A DNA stretch of 64,000 nucleotides from Prorocentrum cordatum. Its lineage: Eukaryota; Sar; Dinophyceae; Prorocentrales; Prorocentraceae. This document shows positions 1 through 10,430 of this stretch, in pieces (positions within the stretch are counted from its first letter, which is position 1; each line of letters starts with the position of its first letter). Made by a program: the position numbers and the translations under genes. The notes under the pieces were generated by a model that did no database searches, was not told the origin of the DNA, and was given only the letters and a program-made list of their open reading frames with translations. The stretch lies in NCBI GenBank assembly GCA_963575745.1, contig CAUYUJ010017876.1:146969-210968 (forward strand). Direction: 5' to 3'.

Positions 1-643
1 CCTGGAGTTTGCCAATCTTTTGGTTTGTCGGGGCTCCGTTTGCGGGGGCCTGGCAGATCCATCCTGGCAATTTCTCCGAGCCGCGTCCAGCCGTGGCGAC
101 GAGAGCCTCCAGAGAAAGGCAAGGAACCACCTCTCGAATCGACGACGCCGTCGAGGTCGTCAAGCGTGTCGCCGAGACTGCACCGATGCTGCCGTGCGGG
201 GACCTCCGGGCGCTTTGGGGGGCCCTTTGCCGCAAGGGGGTCGACCCGAAGAGATTCGAGGGTCGAGGCTTTCGAACGTGACTGCTCCTTGTCGGCCTCT
301 GCGGGCCTTCGGCGGCCTCGGGACCTCTTCCTTTTCCTCCTCCACCTTCCACCCTCTCCTCCTACAGTCGGGGCACTGAAGAAGGAACCCTTTTCGTTGG
401 GGAGGGGCTGGGTGTTCCTTGATTGTTTCAAAGTTTGTCTCGGGTTCTTCTGAGGTTTTCCATGGGGAATCGAGGTTGCACTAATGGGAAAAAGGGGTCT
501 CGTTCTTTATTTAGGGTTCCTTAGGTCAACGTCCCGACTGTACCCCCCCCCGTCTGATCAAAAAACGGTATGCGCCTGGAATTTTGAACGCTTGTCTGCA
601 AAACTATTCGTTTTTGCTGCGTTTCCACGAAAGAAGAGTCGCC
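1..643. other. Gene-free GC-rich lead-in
   Basis: Short overlapping open frames occur on both strands but none shows a recognisable domain. Positions 61-180 resemble, in opposite orientation, 4,420-4,535: both share a core reading CCGAGCCGCGTCCA followed by a GGCGACGA block. That marks a dispersed repeat copy. Nothing else is recognised. Confidence 0.5.
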
Positions 644-775
644 ACACCAGCATTCCCACCTCCTGCCTTCTAGGCCACACGCGCCTCATACTTGCATAAC
701 ATAAGAAGGGAAAACACTAAAAAGAGCCGCATCAGTATTCCCACCTCCTGCGTGCTCGGCCACACGCACCTCAGA
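644..775. repeat. Imperfect direct repeat of about 46 bp, two copies
   Basis: Copies at 644-690 and 730-775 share CATTCCCACCTCCTGC (TATTCC in the second) followed by GGCCACACGC and CCTCA. A 39-bp AT-richer spacer separates them. The function is unknown. Confidence 0.7.
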
Positions 776-983
776 CGAAGCACTATCCCTCATGCTACCT
801 CTTCGCGATTTCTATTCTCGCGTCGCCGCCTGCTGTCATTTTCTTCGTACCCCGACTGTGCTAGCTTCGATAGTTCCATTTGTGGACTTGCAACATCAAC
901 GCACCTACGCTTGCTTCCCAAGACGCGCCCCCACATGTTGCCCGGGATCGCAGGCTCGAGGATGTCCAGGCGATGAGGCTACC

Positions 984-1364
984 ATGATGATGATGCTGAT
1001 GAAGATGATGATGATGATGCTGAACATGATGATGATGCTGAATATGGTGATGATGATGCTGATGCTGCTGATGATGAGGACTATGATGATGCTGATGATG
1101 GAGGGAGATGAGGGTGGTGTTGATGATGGTGATGGTCATGGTCATGGTGATGGTGGTTGCGGTGATGATTATGCTGATGATGATGAGAAGGAGGGGGAGG
1201 AGGTTCGACACATTCCGCTTTGAAGTCATGCAATAGATTCTGCAAGCAGCCATCATGACGATGATGATGATGATGCTGATGATGATGCTGATGATGATGC
1301 TAGTGATGCTGATTATTAGGACGATGATGATGGCGATGGTGGTGGTGATGATGAGGACCCGGTC

Positions 1365-1404
<40 letters not shown>

Positions 1405-1811
1405 AGGTTAATGATGATGCTTTTGATGATGATGATGATGATAATGATGAGGATGATGATGATGCGGACGATGATGATGACGATGATGACGAGGACGATG
1501 ACGATTATGATGATGGTGATGATGTTGCGGATGCAAACGGTTATGTTTTTGTTGATAATGATGACGATGATGATGATGATGGTCATGACGATGTTGATGC
1601 TGATTCTGCTGTCGGTGGTAGTGATGATGAGGATGATGAGAATGCTGGTTATTATGCTGATGCTGATGCTGCTGCTGATGATGATGATGATGATGATGAA
1701 TATGATTCTGATGCTGATGATGATGCCAATGATTATGATGATGACGACACTGATGAAAATGATGATGCTGCTGATGACGACGACGATGATGAGAATGATG
1801 ATGATGATGCT

Positions 1812-1842
<31 letters not shown>

Positions 1843-2145
1843 ATGATGAGCATGCTGATGATGCTGATTATGACGATGATGCTGATTATGCTGATGATGC
1901 AGTTGATGATGATGATGATGATGCTGATGATGATGATGATGATCATGATGATGATGATGATGATGATGATACACATGATGGTGACGCTGCTGATGACGAC
2001 GATGATGCTGATAATTAGGATGATGCTGATGATGATGATGCTGATGATGATGCTGCTCATGCTGATGCTAGTGCTGATGCTGCTGCTGATGAGGGTAATG
2101 CTGATGTTGATGATGCCGTCGATGCTGACAGCGACGATGCTGATT

Positions 2146-2196
<51 letters not shown>

Positions 2197-2316
2197 GTGA
2201 TGCTGGTTACGGTGATGCTAATGATGAAGATGATGATGATGGTGATGATGATGCGGATGATGATGATGATTTTGATGAGTCTGATGCTCTTGATGCTGAT
2301 TATGACGATGATGATT

Positions 2317-2410
<94 letters not shown>
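984..2410. repeat. Long GAT/ATG trinucleotide microsatellite
   Basis: About 1.4 kb is almost entirely GAT repeats with single-base variants (GCT, GAC, GGT), interrupted mainly at about 1,190-1,255. Because the unit is three bases, all frames stay open and read as poly-Met, poly-Asp/Ala or poly-Ile/His. These open frames are a by-product of the repeat and are not called as genes. The last 90 bp (about 2,320-2,410) is the purest stretch, which suggests recent expansion at that end. Confidence 0.95.
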
Positions 2411-2411
<1 letters not shown>

Positions 2412-2598
2412 CCCCCCTCGGCGGACGGCGTGCGTCGCACAGCCCCCGCTCTGGGCAGGGGGAGGCACCCAAGCCCGCGATGAAACCTGGACCCGCACGA
2501 CAACTGGGAGCACCAGGGCAACCAAGAGCCGCACGGGGACAACGGCACCCCTTAGGCAAGCCTAAAGGGCCGCTGCCCGCCCAGGAGGCACCACGGGT
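2411..2598. other. Short GC-rich spacer, nothing recognised
   Basis: Unique-looking GC-rich sequence lies between the GAT array and the minus-strand LINE tail. No gene or repeat was recognised. Confidence 0.4.
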
Positions 2599-3177
2599 TT
2601 AGGCCCCACCCCTACCCCTCGCGCCCGAAGCAGCGCCCTCGCCCCGCTCGCCGGACGCCGCGGCCTCGCGCCGCTCTCGGGAGCGGCTCCGTGGCCGCCC
2701 TCGGCCCGCCAGGCGGGCGGGCTCCCCCAGCACCGCGCTCCTCGTTGGGTGGAGCCCTCGTCGGAGACGGCGCAGCCCCTCCAGCTGGCGCTCCGACGCT
2801 CGGCGCAGGCAGGGCTCGGCCAGCCCCATCACGCGCGCCGAGCCAGCGTTGCAGCCGCACACGTTGCAGAAGACCGTCGGGCCCGCCTGCATCAGGATGT
2901 GCGAGTCGTGGAGCGCCGCGTTCCACCAGGCTGGCTGCCCGACGGCTGCTGGGCCGACAACGGGGGCCTCCACTCCAGCGGCGCGCGCCTGGCCCCGGCC
3001 TCGGCCTCCGCCACGACCGCGGCCTCGCCGTCCTGGCCCTGGCGGGGCGGGGGGCGGCGGAGGCGCCTCGGCGGCGGCTGGCACCTCCGCTGCGGCGGAC
3101 CCTCCGGCCAGCGTTCCTCCTGGGCTGGCAGCGCCCGTCCCCCTGCCTCGGCGGCCCCTCCTCGCGGGCGGGCTCAC
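2599..3177 (-). pseudogene. LINE retrotransposon C-terminal zinc-binding tail, fragment
   Basis: The open frame reads 192 aa on the minus strand. After a Pro/Gly/Arg-rich low-complexity N-terminal half comes LHDSHILMQAG, then VFCNVCGCNAGSARVMGL and EPC. The His/Cys spacing (H-x2-H, C-x2-C, then a final C) suits a zinc ribbon. An L-x2-L-x2-G-x-HP stretch follows. I recall this arrangement from the extreme C-terminus of dinoflagellate LINE polyproteins, downstream of RNase H; that is memory, not a search. No RT or RNase H is visible upstream on this strand because a GAG/GAT array begins near 3,381. This is probably a truncated insertion. Confidence 0.5.
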
Positions 3178-3380
3178 CCCCGCCGCCGCCCTCAGCCTCT
3201 TCGCGAGGGCGTGCCGCCAGCGCGGCGGCCGCCAAAGCGAGGACGGCTGCTCCCGTCGCTCCCGCGCCGTCGCCCGAGCCTCCGCTGCGGGCGGCCACTC
3301 GGCCCCCCTGCACGGGGGTGCCAGCGGCGGCGCAGACCCAGCAGCTCCAGCAGACCGTCTCGCCCAGCAGCAGCGCCGTT

Positions 3381-3869
3381 GATCAGGCGTAGGAGGAGGC
3401 GGAGGAGGAGCAGGAGCAGGAGATGGAGGAGGAGGAGGAAGAGGACGAAGAGGAGGAGGAAGATGCTGATGCTGATGCTGCTGCTGCTGATTGCCTTGGT
3501 GATGATGACGATGACGACGACGACGATGCTGACAATGATGACGAGGTTGCTGATGATGATAATGATGATGCTGATGCTGATGCTGATGACGATGATGATG
3601 ATGATGATGATGATGGTGATGGTGATGGTGATGGTGATGATGATGATGATGATGATGATGCTGATGATGAGGATGTTGATTATTATTATCATTATTCTTA
3701 TTATCATTATTTGTATTCTGATTACCAGCATTCTTATTCTGATGATGGATGATGCTTCTGCTGAAGATGATGACGATGATGATGATGATGCTGATGCTGA
3801 TGATGATGATGATGCTGATGCTGATGCTGATGATGATGATCAGGATGAGGATGATGATGATTATGATGT

Positions 3870-3909
<40 letters not shown>

Positions 3910-3911
3910 AG

Positions 3912-3965
<54 letters not shown>

Positions 3966-4108
3966 GGAGGAGGAGGAGGAGGAGGAGGAGGAGGGGGAGG
4001 AGGAGGAGAAGAGCGAGGATGAGAGCGAGAGGGAGAGCGAGGAGGAGAGCGATGATGATGATGATGAGGAGGAGGAGGAGGTGAAGTAGGAGGAGGAGGA
4101 GGAATTAT
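3381..4108. repeat. GAG and GAT trinucleotide arrays
   Basis: GGA/GAG repeats (3,381-3,470) pass into GAT/GCT repeats (3,470-3,962), then GAG (3,963-4,010), GAG/AGC mixtures and GAG again. A patch at 3,680-3,720 reads TTATTATCATTATT. Open frames here (poly-Asp/Glu, poly-His, poly-Ser) follow from the repeat. Confidence 0.95.
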
Positions 4109-4419
4109 TGCGGTGAGGGTAGTCGCGCCGATCTGGGACGGAGCGGCTTGCAGATCCGAGCGCACTGGTCCCTGCCCGCGCTCTCTTCCGCCCCTGCCTC
4201 CTCCCTGCTCCGCTCGTGGCTCGCTGGGAGATACCCCGCGCGGGGACCGTCGGTTTCGTGAGACGTTTGCACGTTTTCGTCGTTTCGCGGCGTTTCTCAA
4301 GCTTAGGAAGCTCTCCAGCAGCTGCGCCTCGCCAAGAGCGTTCCCAGGGTGCCCGACTCGTCCCGAACTGCCGTCGGAGACCCGAAGTATTACCCGAAAG
4401 CCGAGTGGCCTGGGGAACC

Positions 4420-4535
4420 GCGCCGACGGCGTCTGCGACAACGTCTACGTCGGCGTCTTCGTTTCGACGATGTTTGGACGTTTCTGGGAGTTTTCGTCGC
4501 CATGGTTGGACGCGGCTCGGAACACTGGCCAGAGG
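4420..4535 (-). repeat. Dispersed repeat copy, inverse of 61-180
   Basis: Read on the minus strand, this matches 61-180 through a core of CCGAGCCGCGTCCA and ATGGCGACGA. The stretch just upstream (4,300-4,400) also resembles 16,575-16,660: both contain CTCCAGCAGCTGCGC and a GCCGTCGG block. It is probably a fragment of a decayed interspersed element. Confidence 0.55.
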
Positions 4536-5490
4536 AGGGATTAGAGGACTGATCTTGAGCGGATCTAGGTCAGAGGACGACAACAAGGTACGCATTATTG
4601 AGGCAGCTGGGTGGGGGGGCTCAGGATCCATCGCAGATTGCTTCTCCCCTTCCTCGTCTTTGAGTGTCAGTTTTTTTGTGTGCTCTGCTCATCTTCCTGT
4701 TGAGAGCGGTGTCTCACCTTTCTCAGCCTCAGGGTGGCCCACAGGAGCTCGTGGAGAAGCTCATCCAGGGGAAAGTGGCAACGCTTGATCGGGCCCTCGA
4801 AGAGAAGGATTCCCGGCGGGGTGCAGTACGGCTCGCGTTGCCCAGCGTGGAGCAGAGGTGTGAGCGGGTGCCTGCGAGTCTGGTAGAGAGGGGAGAGTGA
4901 TCGGCGTCACCCCAACATACTTATACTATATGTGCGTCGCCCCCCCCAGGGGGGACGCGCGCACCGAGAAATCTTATCGTGTATGCGTCGTGGCGGGCGC
5001 TTTCTGGCCACACCGCTCGGGAAACGACATACTACAAGATGGGTATACCATATGTTCGGGTCGGACGCGCGCCTCCAAGGAGGACATCTGGTATTAGTAT
5101 GTCCCTGTGCGTCCCAAGTGACGGCAGGATCGGATGAGGAAGGAGCCCTCTCTTGCGGGTGGCGCGCGGCACGCCGGCGCCTCCCCCGCTGGGCAGGCGG
5201 TCAAAACCTTTCTTGTGTGATCTGGCGCGCCTTCTCTGCGCATCCTGCGCAGTGCCCTGCGCTCGCCCGCACCTTCGACGGCTGGCTCCTTCGCCTCCCT
5301 ATTCCTTCTCCTCCTCCTCCTCCTCCTTCTCCTCCCGTTGCTTCTGGCGTGTCGGCCTCTCTCGGTGTGCTCGCCAGCCAAGCGACTGGATCACCTCGGG
5401 CATACAGCCCAAACGCTGGAGTGAGCTTCTTAGTGTTAGGATTCTTCTTGTTATTCATATATCAGTGTCCACAGACATCCGCCGATCCGC
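4536..5490. other. Gene-poor interval
   Basis: An open frame at 4,664-4,900 contains QELVEKLIQGKVATLDRALE, a short amphipathic helix-like stretch, but no domain that I recognise. A CTC-rich patch lies at 5,300-5,335. No supported gene. Confidence 0.4.
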
Positions 5491-5593
5491 GGCTCCTTAG
5501 GTTCCGACCGCCTTCCTGGCGACAGTCTTTCGTCCCGGATCCATGTTCGATGGTCCCAGGGCGCGACAGTGGGCCCCCGAGGGCCGAAATCGA
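5491..5593 (-). repeat. Dispersed repeat D1 (about 95 bp), copy 1
   Basis: On the minus strand this reads GATTTCGGCCC, CCTGGGACCATCGAACATGG, ATCCGGGACGAA and then GGTCGGAACC. It matches 8,868-8,962 and 28,628-28,735 along nearly the full length. Partial copies lie at 62,358-62,440, 10,148-10,430 and 11,578-11,625. Confidence 0.75.
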
Positions 5594-5897
5594 AAAGAAG
5601 CCAACGGTTGAAAAGAGGTGCAGGTACGACTCGTAGATAGTTGCCTGTGTCTGTGGCGGGGAGAGGCGAAGCACGTGCGACGGCCAGCCTGTTCTCAGGG
5701 ATAACGTCGAGGAAGGATTGGCTCAGGGGGAGATGCCTCGACCCCCGCTCGCCCACTGATCGCCCATAGGGGTCCGACAGCCCACCCCGCCCAGGACCCT
5801 GCGGATTCGCCATCGGGGGCCTGCCGCCGATCTGTCGGCGGTGCATCGCTGATGCCAGCTTTGCGTTCTCCCCCCGAGCTGGCCGCCCCCCTGCGGT

Positions 5898-6102
5898 CGG
5901 AAACTTTGGCTTGGCCCGTCGCGTCGCTGGTTCTGGTCCACCAAGCCTTGGCGCGACACGCTGACCACGTCCCGGTCCTCGGGAGTCAACGCTCTGAGCT
6001 TTCCCCAGTCTCCCGCCCCGCGAAGCGGAGCGACACGCCATCCGCGCGCAGGGCACTGGGCACAGCGTGTCGCCGTGGCCGCCGCCGCGGCACGCTAAAC
6101 AA
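5898..6102 (+). repeat. Dispersed repeat D2, copy 1
   Basis: This is similar to 30,752-30,932. Shared blocks in the same order are TTTGGCTTG, GTTCTGG(T/C)(C/T)CACCA, CGACACGCT or AGACACGCT, AGTCAACG or CGTCAACG, TTTCCC(C)AG, CCCGCCCCGCG and GCCGCCGC. It lies 20 bp before the foldback element at 6,123. Confidence 0.7.
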
Positions 6103-6122
6103 CAGTTCCTGACGGTACCTCT

Positions 6123-6339
6123 AGGCCTCCCCAATGGGGTCCGAGTAGATGGAATCGGAGGATCGTGCCCTATCGTCGATGCATCGGCGATGCCGCGCGG
6201 TGTGAAAGCCGATGTTCTCCACGTCGACGTCGCCGATGCATCGCCGACGTTGCCGATGAATCGCCGATGCGTCAGCGATGCATCGGCGATACGGCGTGAT
6301 CCTCCGACCTCATCTACTAGGACCCCATTCGGGAGGCCT
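6123..6339. mobile_element. Foldback/MITE-like element 1 with terminal inverted repeats of about 48 bp
   Basis: The left end AGGCCTCCCCAATGGGGTCC is mirrored by the right end GGACCCCATTCGGGAGGCCT; the match runs inward through GTAGATG and TCGGAGGATC. The centre is made of GATGCATCGGCGATG palindromes, so the whole element could fold into a hairpin. A diverged relative lies at 30,204-30,380. There is no coding capacity. A target-site duplication is not obvious; CT flanks both ends. Confidence 0.75.
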
Positions 6340-6342
6340 CTG

Positions 6343-6391
6343 GAGGAGGAGGAGGAGGAGGAGGAGGAGGAGGAGTAGGAGGAGGAGGACC
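6343..6391. repeat. GGA microsatellite
   Basis: About 16 GGA/GAG units immediately follow the foldback element. Confidence 0.9.
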
Positions 6392-6670
6392 AAACCCAAG
6401 CTCCCTCTTTATAATGAGGCCCCTACAAGGATTCCTTTCAACTGGGAAAACTGCATCGTTTGAAGACAACCGTTTGACGATCCTGAAGCATGCCAAAACA
6501 TAATTCTCGGCACTCCAGCGCCTCATATCAAGTTGACTTGTGCGCCTTGACGATCCGGAATCGTGCCAGAATGCCATTCCTGGGACTTCAGCACCGCGAG
6601 CCAACGTAACTGTTGCACCCTCAACCCTGAAATATTTCCAAACACCATGTCTCGTACGTTGACCATGGGA

Positions 6671-6860
6671 ATCCGTGAAGCTCTTGCACTCTTTAATCAG
6701 GAATGTGCGCGGCGCTAAGGCGAGAGACACATTTTGAAAAGGAACCGCCCTCAATCCGTGAAAATCTTGCAATTTTGAATAACGAATGTGCGCGGCGCTA
6801 AGGCGAGATCCACATTTTGAAAACCACTCGCCCTCCATCTGTGAATCTGTTGCCACTGTT
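6671..6860. repeat. Tandem unit of about 83 bp, just over two copies
   Basis: Two copies of a block containing TCCGTGAA, then GAATGTGCGCGGCGCTAAGG, then ACATTTTGAAAA; a third partial TGTGAATCTGTTGC follows. A looser earlier relative, with ACGATCC and CGTGCCA words, lies at 6,477-6,600. Function unknown. Confidence 0.75.
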
Positions 6861-6962
6861 TAAGCTTCAGGGTCATCAGTGGTGAGGAAGGCTCAGGCGA
6901 TTCGCCCGGCCCTTCCTTTCGACGGGTGCGACAGGGAGAAGCTATTTATAAGGAACAGGAGT

Positions 6963-7140
6963 GGAGTAGGAGGAGCAGTAGTAGGAGTAGGAGTAGGAGT
7001 AGGAGTAAGAGTAGGAGTAGGAGTAGGAGTAGGAGTAGGAGTAGGAGTAGGAGGAGGAGGAGGAAGAGGAGGGGGAGGAGGAGGAGGAGGAGGAGGAGGA
7101 GGAGGAGGAGGAGGAGGAGCAGGTGGAGGAGGAAGAGGTG
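6963..7140. repeat. GGAGTA hexamer array passing into GGA array
   Basis: About 15 AGGAGT-type hexamers (6,963-7,050) are followed by GGA repeats to 7,140. Open frames here follow from the repeat. Confidence 0.95.
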
Positions 7141-7854
7141 ACGAGGCCCCTTCATTCTCCACGTAATGATTGCGGCCTGCCCGACGAGGCCCGCCGACAC
7201 GGCTGGGGAGCTGGTCGGGCACCCGTGCCTCTCTGCGCTGGTATCTCGCGGCCTCTGGGCGCGTGCGCGGTGGCTCACCGTCGCGGCATGCCGCCCCTGC
7301 GATCGATGCACTCGCCATCTCCAGGCTCGGCGTTGAGGTCAGGGGGAACGGCAGGGGGGCGTGGCTCTTCGGACATCTCAGAAGGCTGAGATGCGCCCCC
7401 CCCTCCAACTTTGCCACTTGCCCCTCATTTCCCACGCCAGGCCAGCGGTATGCTCGAGCGGGCCCGCCGGTACGGCCAGGGGGGCTGCTCGCGACCCTCG
7501 GTGCCTCTCTGCCGCTTGCGTCTCGGGGAGCGCGCCCCTTCCTCGCGTCCAGGCCCAGACGATCCGCAGATCTCCGACGTTCTGATTTTTCCCCTGCACT
7601 CCTGTGTTTCGAGTCCGTTAGGAAGAGCGCTGCTCGCGCGTCTCCTTCCTTCCTCCCGCCTCCTCCTCCTCCTCCTCCTTTTGCCGCCTGCCGCCTGCCT
7701 GCCGGTCTCACTACCTACGTGCGCGTGTCTCCACTCAACCATTGTGCTTTCCTAGGAGGTTGCCAATTGGGCAAATGTCGCCACTCTTGTGGGGTCCTGG
7801 GAGGTCCATCGGCGTAGATTATCATCGCAACATGTTCTTGTATGGAGCCTTCAT
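7141..7854. other. Gene-free GC-rich interval
   Basis: Open frames exist on both strands but I recognise no domain. A short CTC tract lies at 7,660-7,680. Confidence 0.4.
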
Positions 7855-7955
7855 ACCGTAGCACCCCGCAGATGCGGATGAGAGTGAGGGGGTTGGTGGG
7901 GGCGTCGGTAGTTTGCGAGGCTCTGGAGAAGCCCCCCGCAGGCGCCACAGTTTTG
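7855..7955 (+). repeat. Dispersed repeat D3, copy 1
   Basis: It shares GTAGCACCCCGCAG, GCGGAT, AGAGTGAGGGGG and TGCGAGGCTCTG with 33,614-33,720, in the same order and orientation. Both copies end in GCCGCAGGCGCC-like words, which also occur at the start of the neighbouring composite repeat. Confidence 0.75.
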
Positions 7956-8795
7956 ACAAATTATGCAACGAGCCCGCCGCAGGCGCCGATTTTTCCATTA
8001 AACCAATGTGGGTAGGTCTCGGGTGGGTCGCGGGTGGCTCGCAAATGGGTCGCGGGTGGGTCGCGGGTGGGTCGCGGGTTGGGTCGCGGGTGGGTCGCGG
8101 GTGTAGAGGACAGAAAATCCACTCCATAATAATCAATACCACAAGCGAAGCCGTTTAGTAAACGCACACAAGGGATGAAAGTAAACGCCAAGGGCCGTTT
8201 AGTAAACGTCAATTGTCGGGTCCGGGTAGTTTCTCCTCCCTCGAGGGTGGGTCGCGGGGTGGGTCGTGGGTGGGTCGCGGGGTGGGTCGCGGTTGGGTTG
8301 CGGATGGGTCGCGGATGGGTCGCGGGGTGGGTCGCGGGTGGGTCGCGGGGTGGGTCGCGCGCGGGGTGGGTCGCGGGGAGGGTCGCGGGGTGGGTCGCGG
8401 GCGGGACGACGACGACAACAAACAACAACAACAGCAACAACAACAACAGCAACAACAACAGCAACAACAACACCAACAACAACAATACCAACAACAACCG
8501 CAGGAACAACAACAATAACCACACCAACCGCAGCAACAGAAACAACAATACTTGCAACAACAACCGCAGCAGCAGAAACCAACAACAACACCAACAACAC
8601 CACCACCAACAACAACAGCAGCAACAGCAACAGCAACAACAACAGCAACAACAACAGCAACACCAACAACACCAACAAAAGCAACAACACCACCACCAAC
8701 AATAACAGCAACAACGCAACAAGCAGAATTCTCACACATTCCCGATTCAGCCACGCACCCAGGGACAATGAATGACCGTTCGACCCCCTCACGCT
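7956..8795 (+). repeat. Composite dispersed repeat, copy with GGGTCGCGGGT and CAA arrays
   Basis: The left end carries GCCGCAGGCGCCGATTTTTC and CAATGTGGGTAGGT. GGGTCGCGGGT minisatellite blocks follow (about 8,011-8,110 and 8,240-8,402), then a CAA/CAG array (8,405-8,725). The right end carries CACCCAGGGACA and CGACCCCCTCAC. A sister copy at 36,168-36,782 has the same ends and the same minisatellite but a CAAA array in place of CAA. Between the two minisatellite blocks, CGTTTAGTAAACG (near-palindromic) occurs twice. Confidence 0.85.
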
Positions 8796-8867
8796 TATGA
8801 GTAGTCGCCTCGCGTGGAGAAGGGATTAGATACGTCTCGACGAATTCATCAGTCCCGGCTTTTTTCG

Positions 8868-8962
8868 TGGATTTCGGCCCCCTGGTGGCTGTATCTTGGC
8901 CCTGGGACCATCAGAAATGGATCTTTGACGGAGAGCTACCACCCAGGGAAGCGGTGGGGACC
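8868..8962 (+). repeat. Dispersed repeat D1, copy 2
   Basis: Contains GATTTCGGCCCCCTGG, CCTGGGACCATCAGAAATGG and CCCAGGGAAGCGG. It matches the minus-strand copy at 5,491-5,593 and the plus-strand copy at 28,628-28,735. Confidence 0.8.
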
Positions 8963-9062
8963 CTGTAAGACAGCATGTCGAACATCATATCGTCTGATGT
9001 CACGGTCTCTATCTGTTGTATTGTTCCCAACCATCCTGCGGTGCTGGGTCCTCGTTTTGAAA

Positions 9063-9069
9063 CGAGAGA

Positions 9070-9104
<35 letters not shown>
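9063..9104. repeat. GA dinucleotide microsatellite
   Basis: About 20 AG units, with one GGG interruption near the start. Confidence 0.95.
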
Positions 9105-9107
<3 letters not shown>

Positions 9108-9189
9108 CCCGCGTCTCTCCTCCCTCCTCCCATCCCCGCCTCGGCACTCCACATATCCATGTCGGCACACCTCCATAATGCTTGGTGGT

Positions 9190-10045
9190 CCAATAGGAGC
9201 TCATCCAAGACCCTAGAGGGAGGTTTCGCATGGCACCGCCGCCCCCATTTCGGCACACCCCTCAGACGTTTCGTGGCCCCATAGGGAGCTTTACGTAAGG
9301 CCCCAGTGGAAGGGTTTGCATGGCACCGCCGCCCCATGTCGGCACACCCCTCAGACGTTTCGTGGCCCCATAGGGAGCTCTACCTGAGGCCCCAGTGGGA
9401 AGGTCCGCATGGCACCGCCGTCCATTTTGGCATGCCCCTCAGACTTTTCGTGACCCCAAAGGGAGCTCAACCTGAGGCCCCCGTGTGAGGGTTCGCATGG
9501 CACCGCCGCCCCATGTCGGCACACCCCTCAGACGTCTCGTGGCCCCATATAGGGAGCTCCACCTGAGGCCCCAGTGGGAAGGTCCGCATGGCAACGCCGT
9601 CGATTTTGGCATGCCCATCATACCTTTCGTGACCCCAAAGGGAGCTCAACCTGAGGCCCCCGTGGGAGGGTTCGCATGGCACCGCCGCCTCATGTCGGCA
9701 CACCCCTCAGACCTCTCGTGACCCCATAAGGAGCTCCACTTGAGGCCTCCGTGGGAGGGTTCGCATGACACGGCCGCTCTGTTTCGGCACACCCATCACA
9801 CCTCACACGCTTCGTGGCCCCAAAAGGGGCTCCACCTGAGGCCTCAGTGGGAGGGTTCGCATGGCACCGCCGCCCCATTTTGGCACACCCCTCAGACCTC
9901 TCGTGACCCCATAGGGAGCTCCACTTGAGGCCCCCGTGGGAGGGTTCGCATGGCACCGCCGCCCCATGTTGGCACACCCCTCACACGCATGGCGGCCCCG
10001 CCCCGTATCGGCACACCCTTCGCGCGCTTCGTGGCCCCACGAGGA
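9190..10045 (+). repeat. 90-bp minisatellite, about nine copies
   Basis: The unit contains GCATGGCACCGCCGCCCCAT, then TCGGCACACCCCTCAGAC, CGTGGCCCCATAGGGAGCTC and CCTGAGGCCCC. Starts recur at about 9,229, 9,318, 9,408, 9,497, 9,587, 9,676, 9,765, 9,858 and 9,948. Because 90 is a multiple of three, each strand keeps repeated reading frames. CACAGGGAGCTCCACC-type words also occur in the 61-bp array at 19-20 kb, so the two arrays may be related. Confidence 0.9.
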
Positions 10046-10147
10046 GATCTACTGAAGGCGATATTCACAACGACGGTACTCACAACTGCATGTGGTTGGG
10101 TCGTTCGCAAGGATAACAGATGCTCAATCTGTTTTTCGCTTTATTGT

Positions 10148-10430
10148 CGATTCCGGCCATCGGGAGCCGTTTTCGGGCCCCCGGGCCACACCAAATAGTT
10201 TGGGCCGGATACTCCAGATTTCGTAATAAAAGGGAGGGGGTCTGGACCCTCCCAGACGAGAAGTTTTAGACCCCCCCCGTGGGAGAACCCCCCAAAACAT
10301 CGTCCCCAGACCCCCCCAGGCCCTCCAAGATAGCCTGGAAGAGACCCCCCCCGAAATGAGACCCCCCTCCCTTTATTACGAAATCTGGAGTAACTACCCC
10401 CAGGGAAGCGATCGGGGCCTCTGAGGCCGT
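10148..10430 (+). repeat. Dispersed repeat D1, copy split by a foldback insertion
   Basis: Left part (10,148-10,210): TTCCGGCCATCGGGAGCCGT and TTTTCGGGCC resemble 62,358-62,400. Right part (10,392-10,430): ACTACCCCCAGGGAAGCG and TCGGGGCC resemble the 3' part of the other D1 copies. The interrupting 181 bp is the element described next. Confidence 0.6.
10211..10391. mobile_element. MITE-like element with terminal inverted repeats of about 32 bp, nested in D1
   Basis: Left ACTCCAGATTTCGTAATAAA, then AGGGAGGGGGTCT; the right end is the near-perfect reverse complement, ending CTTTATTACGAAATCTGGAG and T. The interior is C-rich with further GGGAGG/CCTCCC complementarity. There are no coding frames of note. 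It interrupts a D1 repeat, so it inserted later than that copy. No clear target-site duplication was found. Confidence 0.8.

Noticed and set aside
861-2534. A 557-aa minus-strand poly-Ile/His open frame and a 436-aa plus-strand poly-Met frame
   Set aside because: They are translations of the GAT trinucleotide array; a three-base repeat keeps every phase open.
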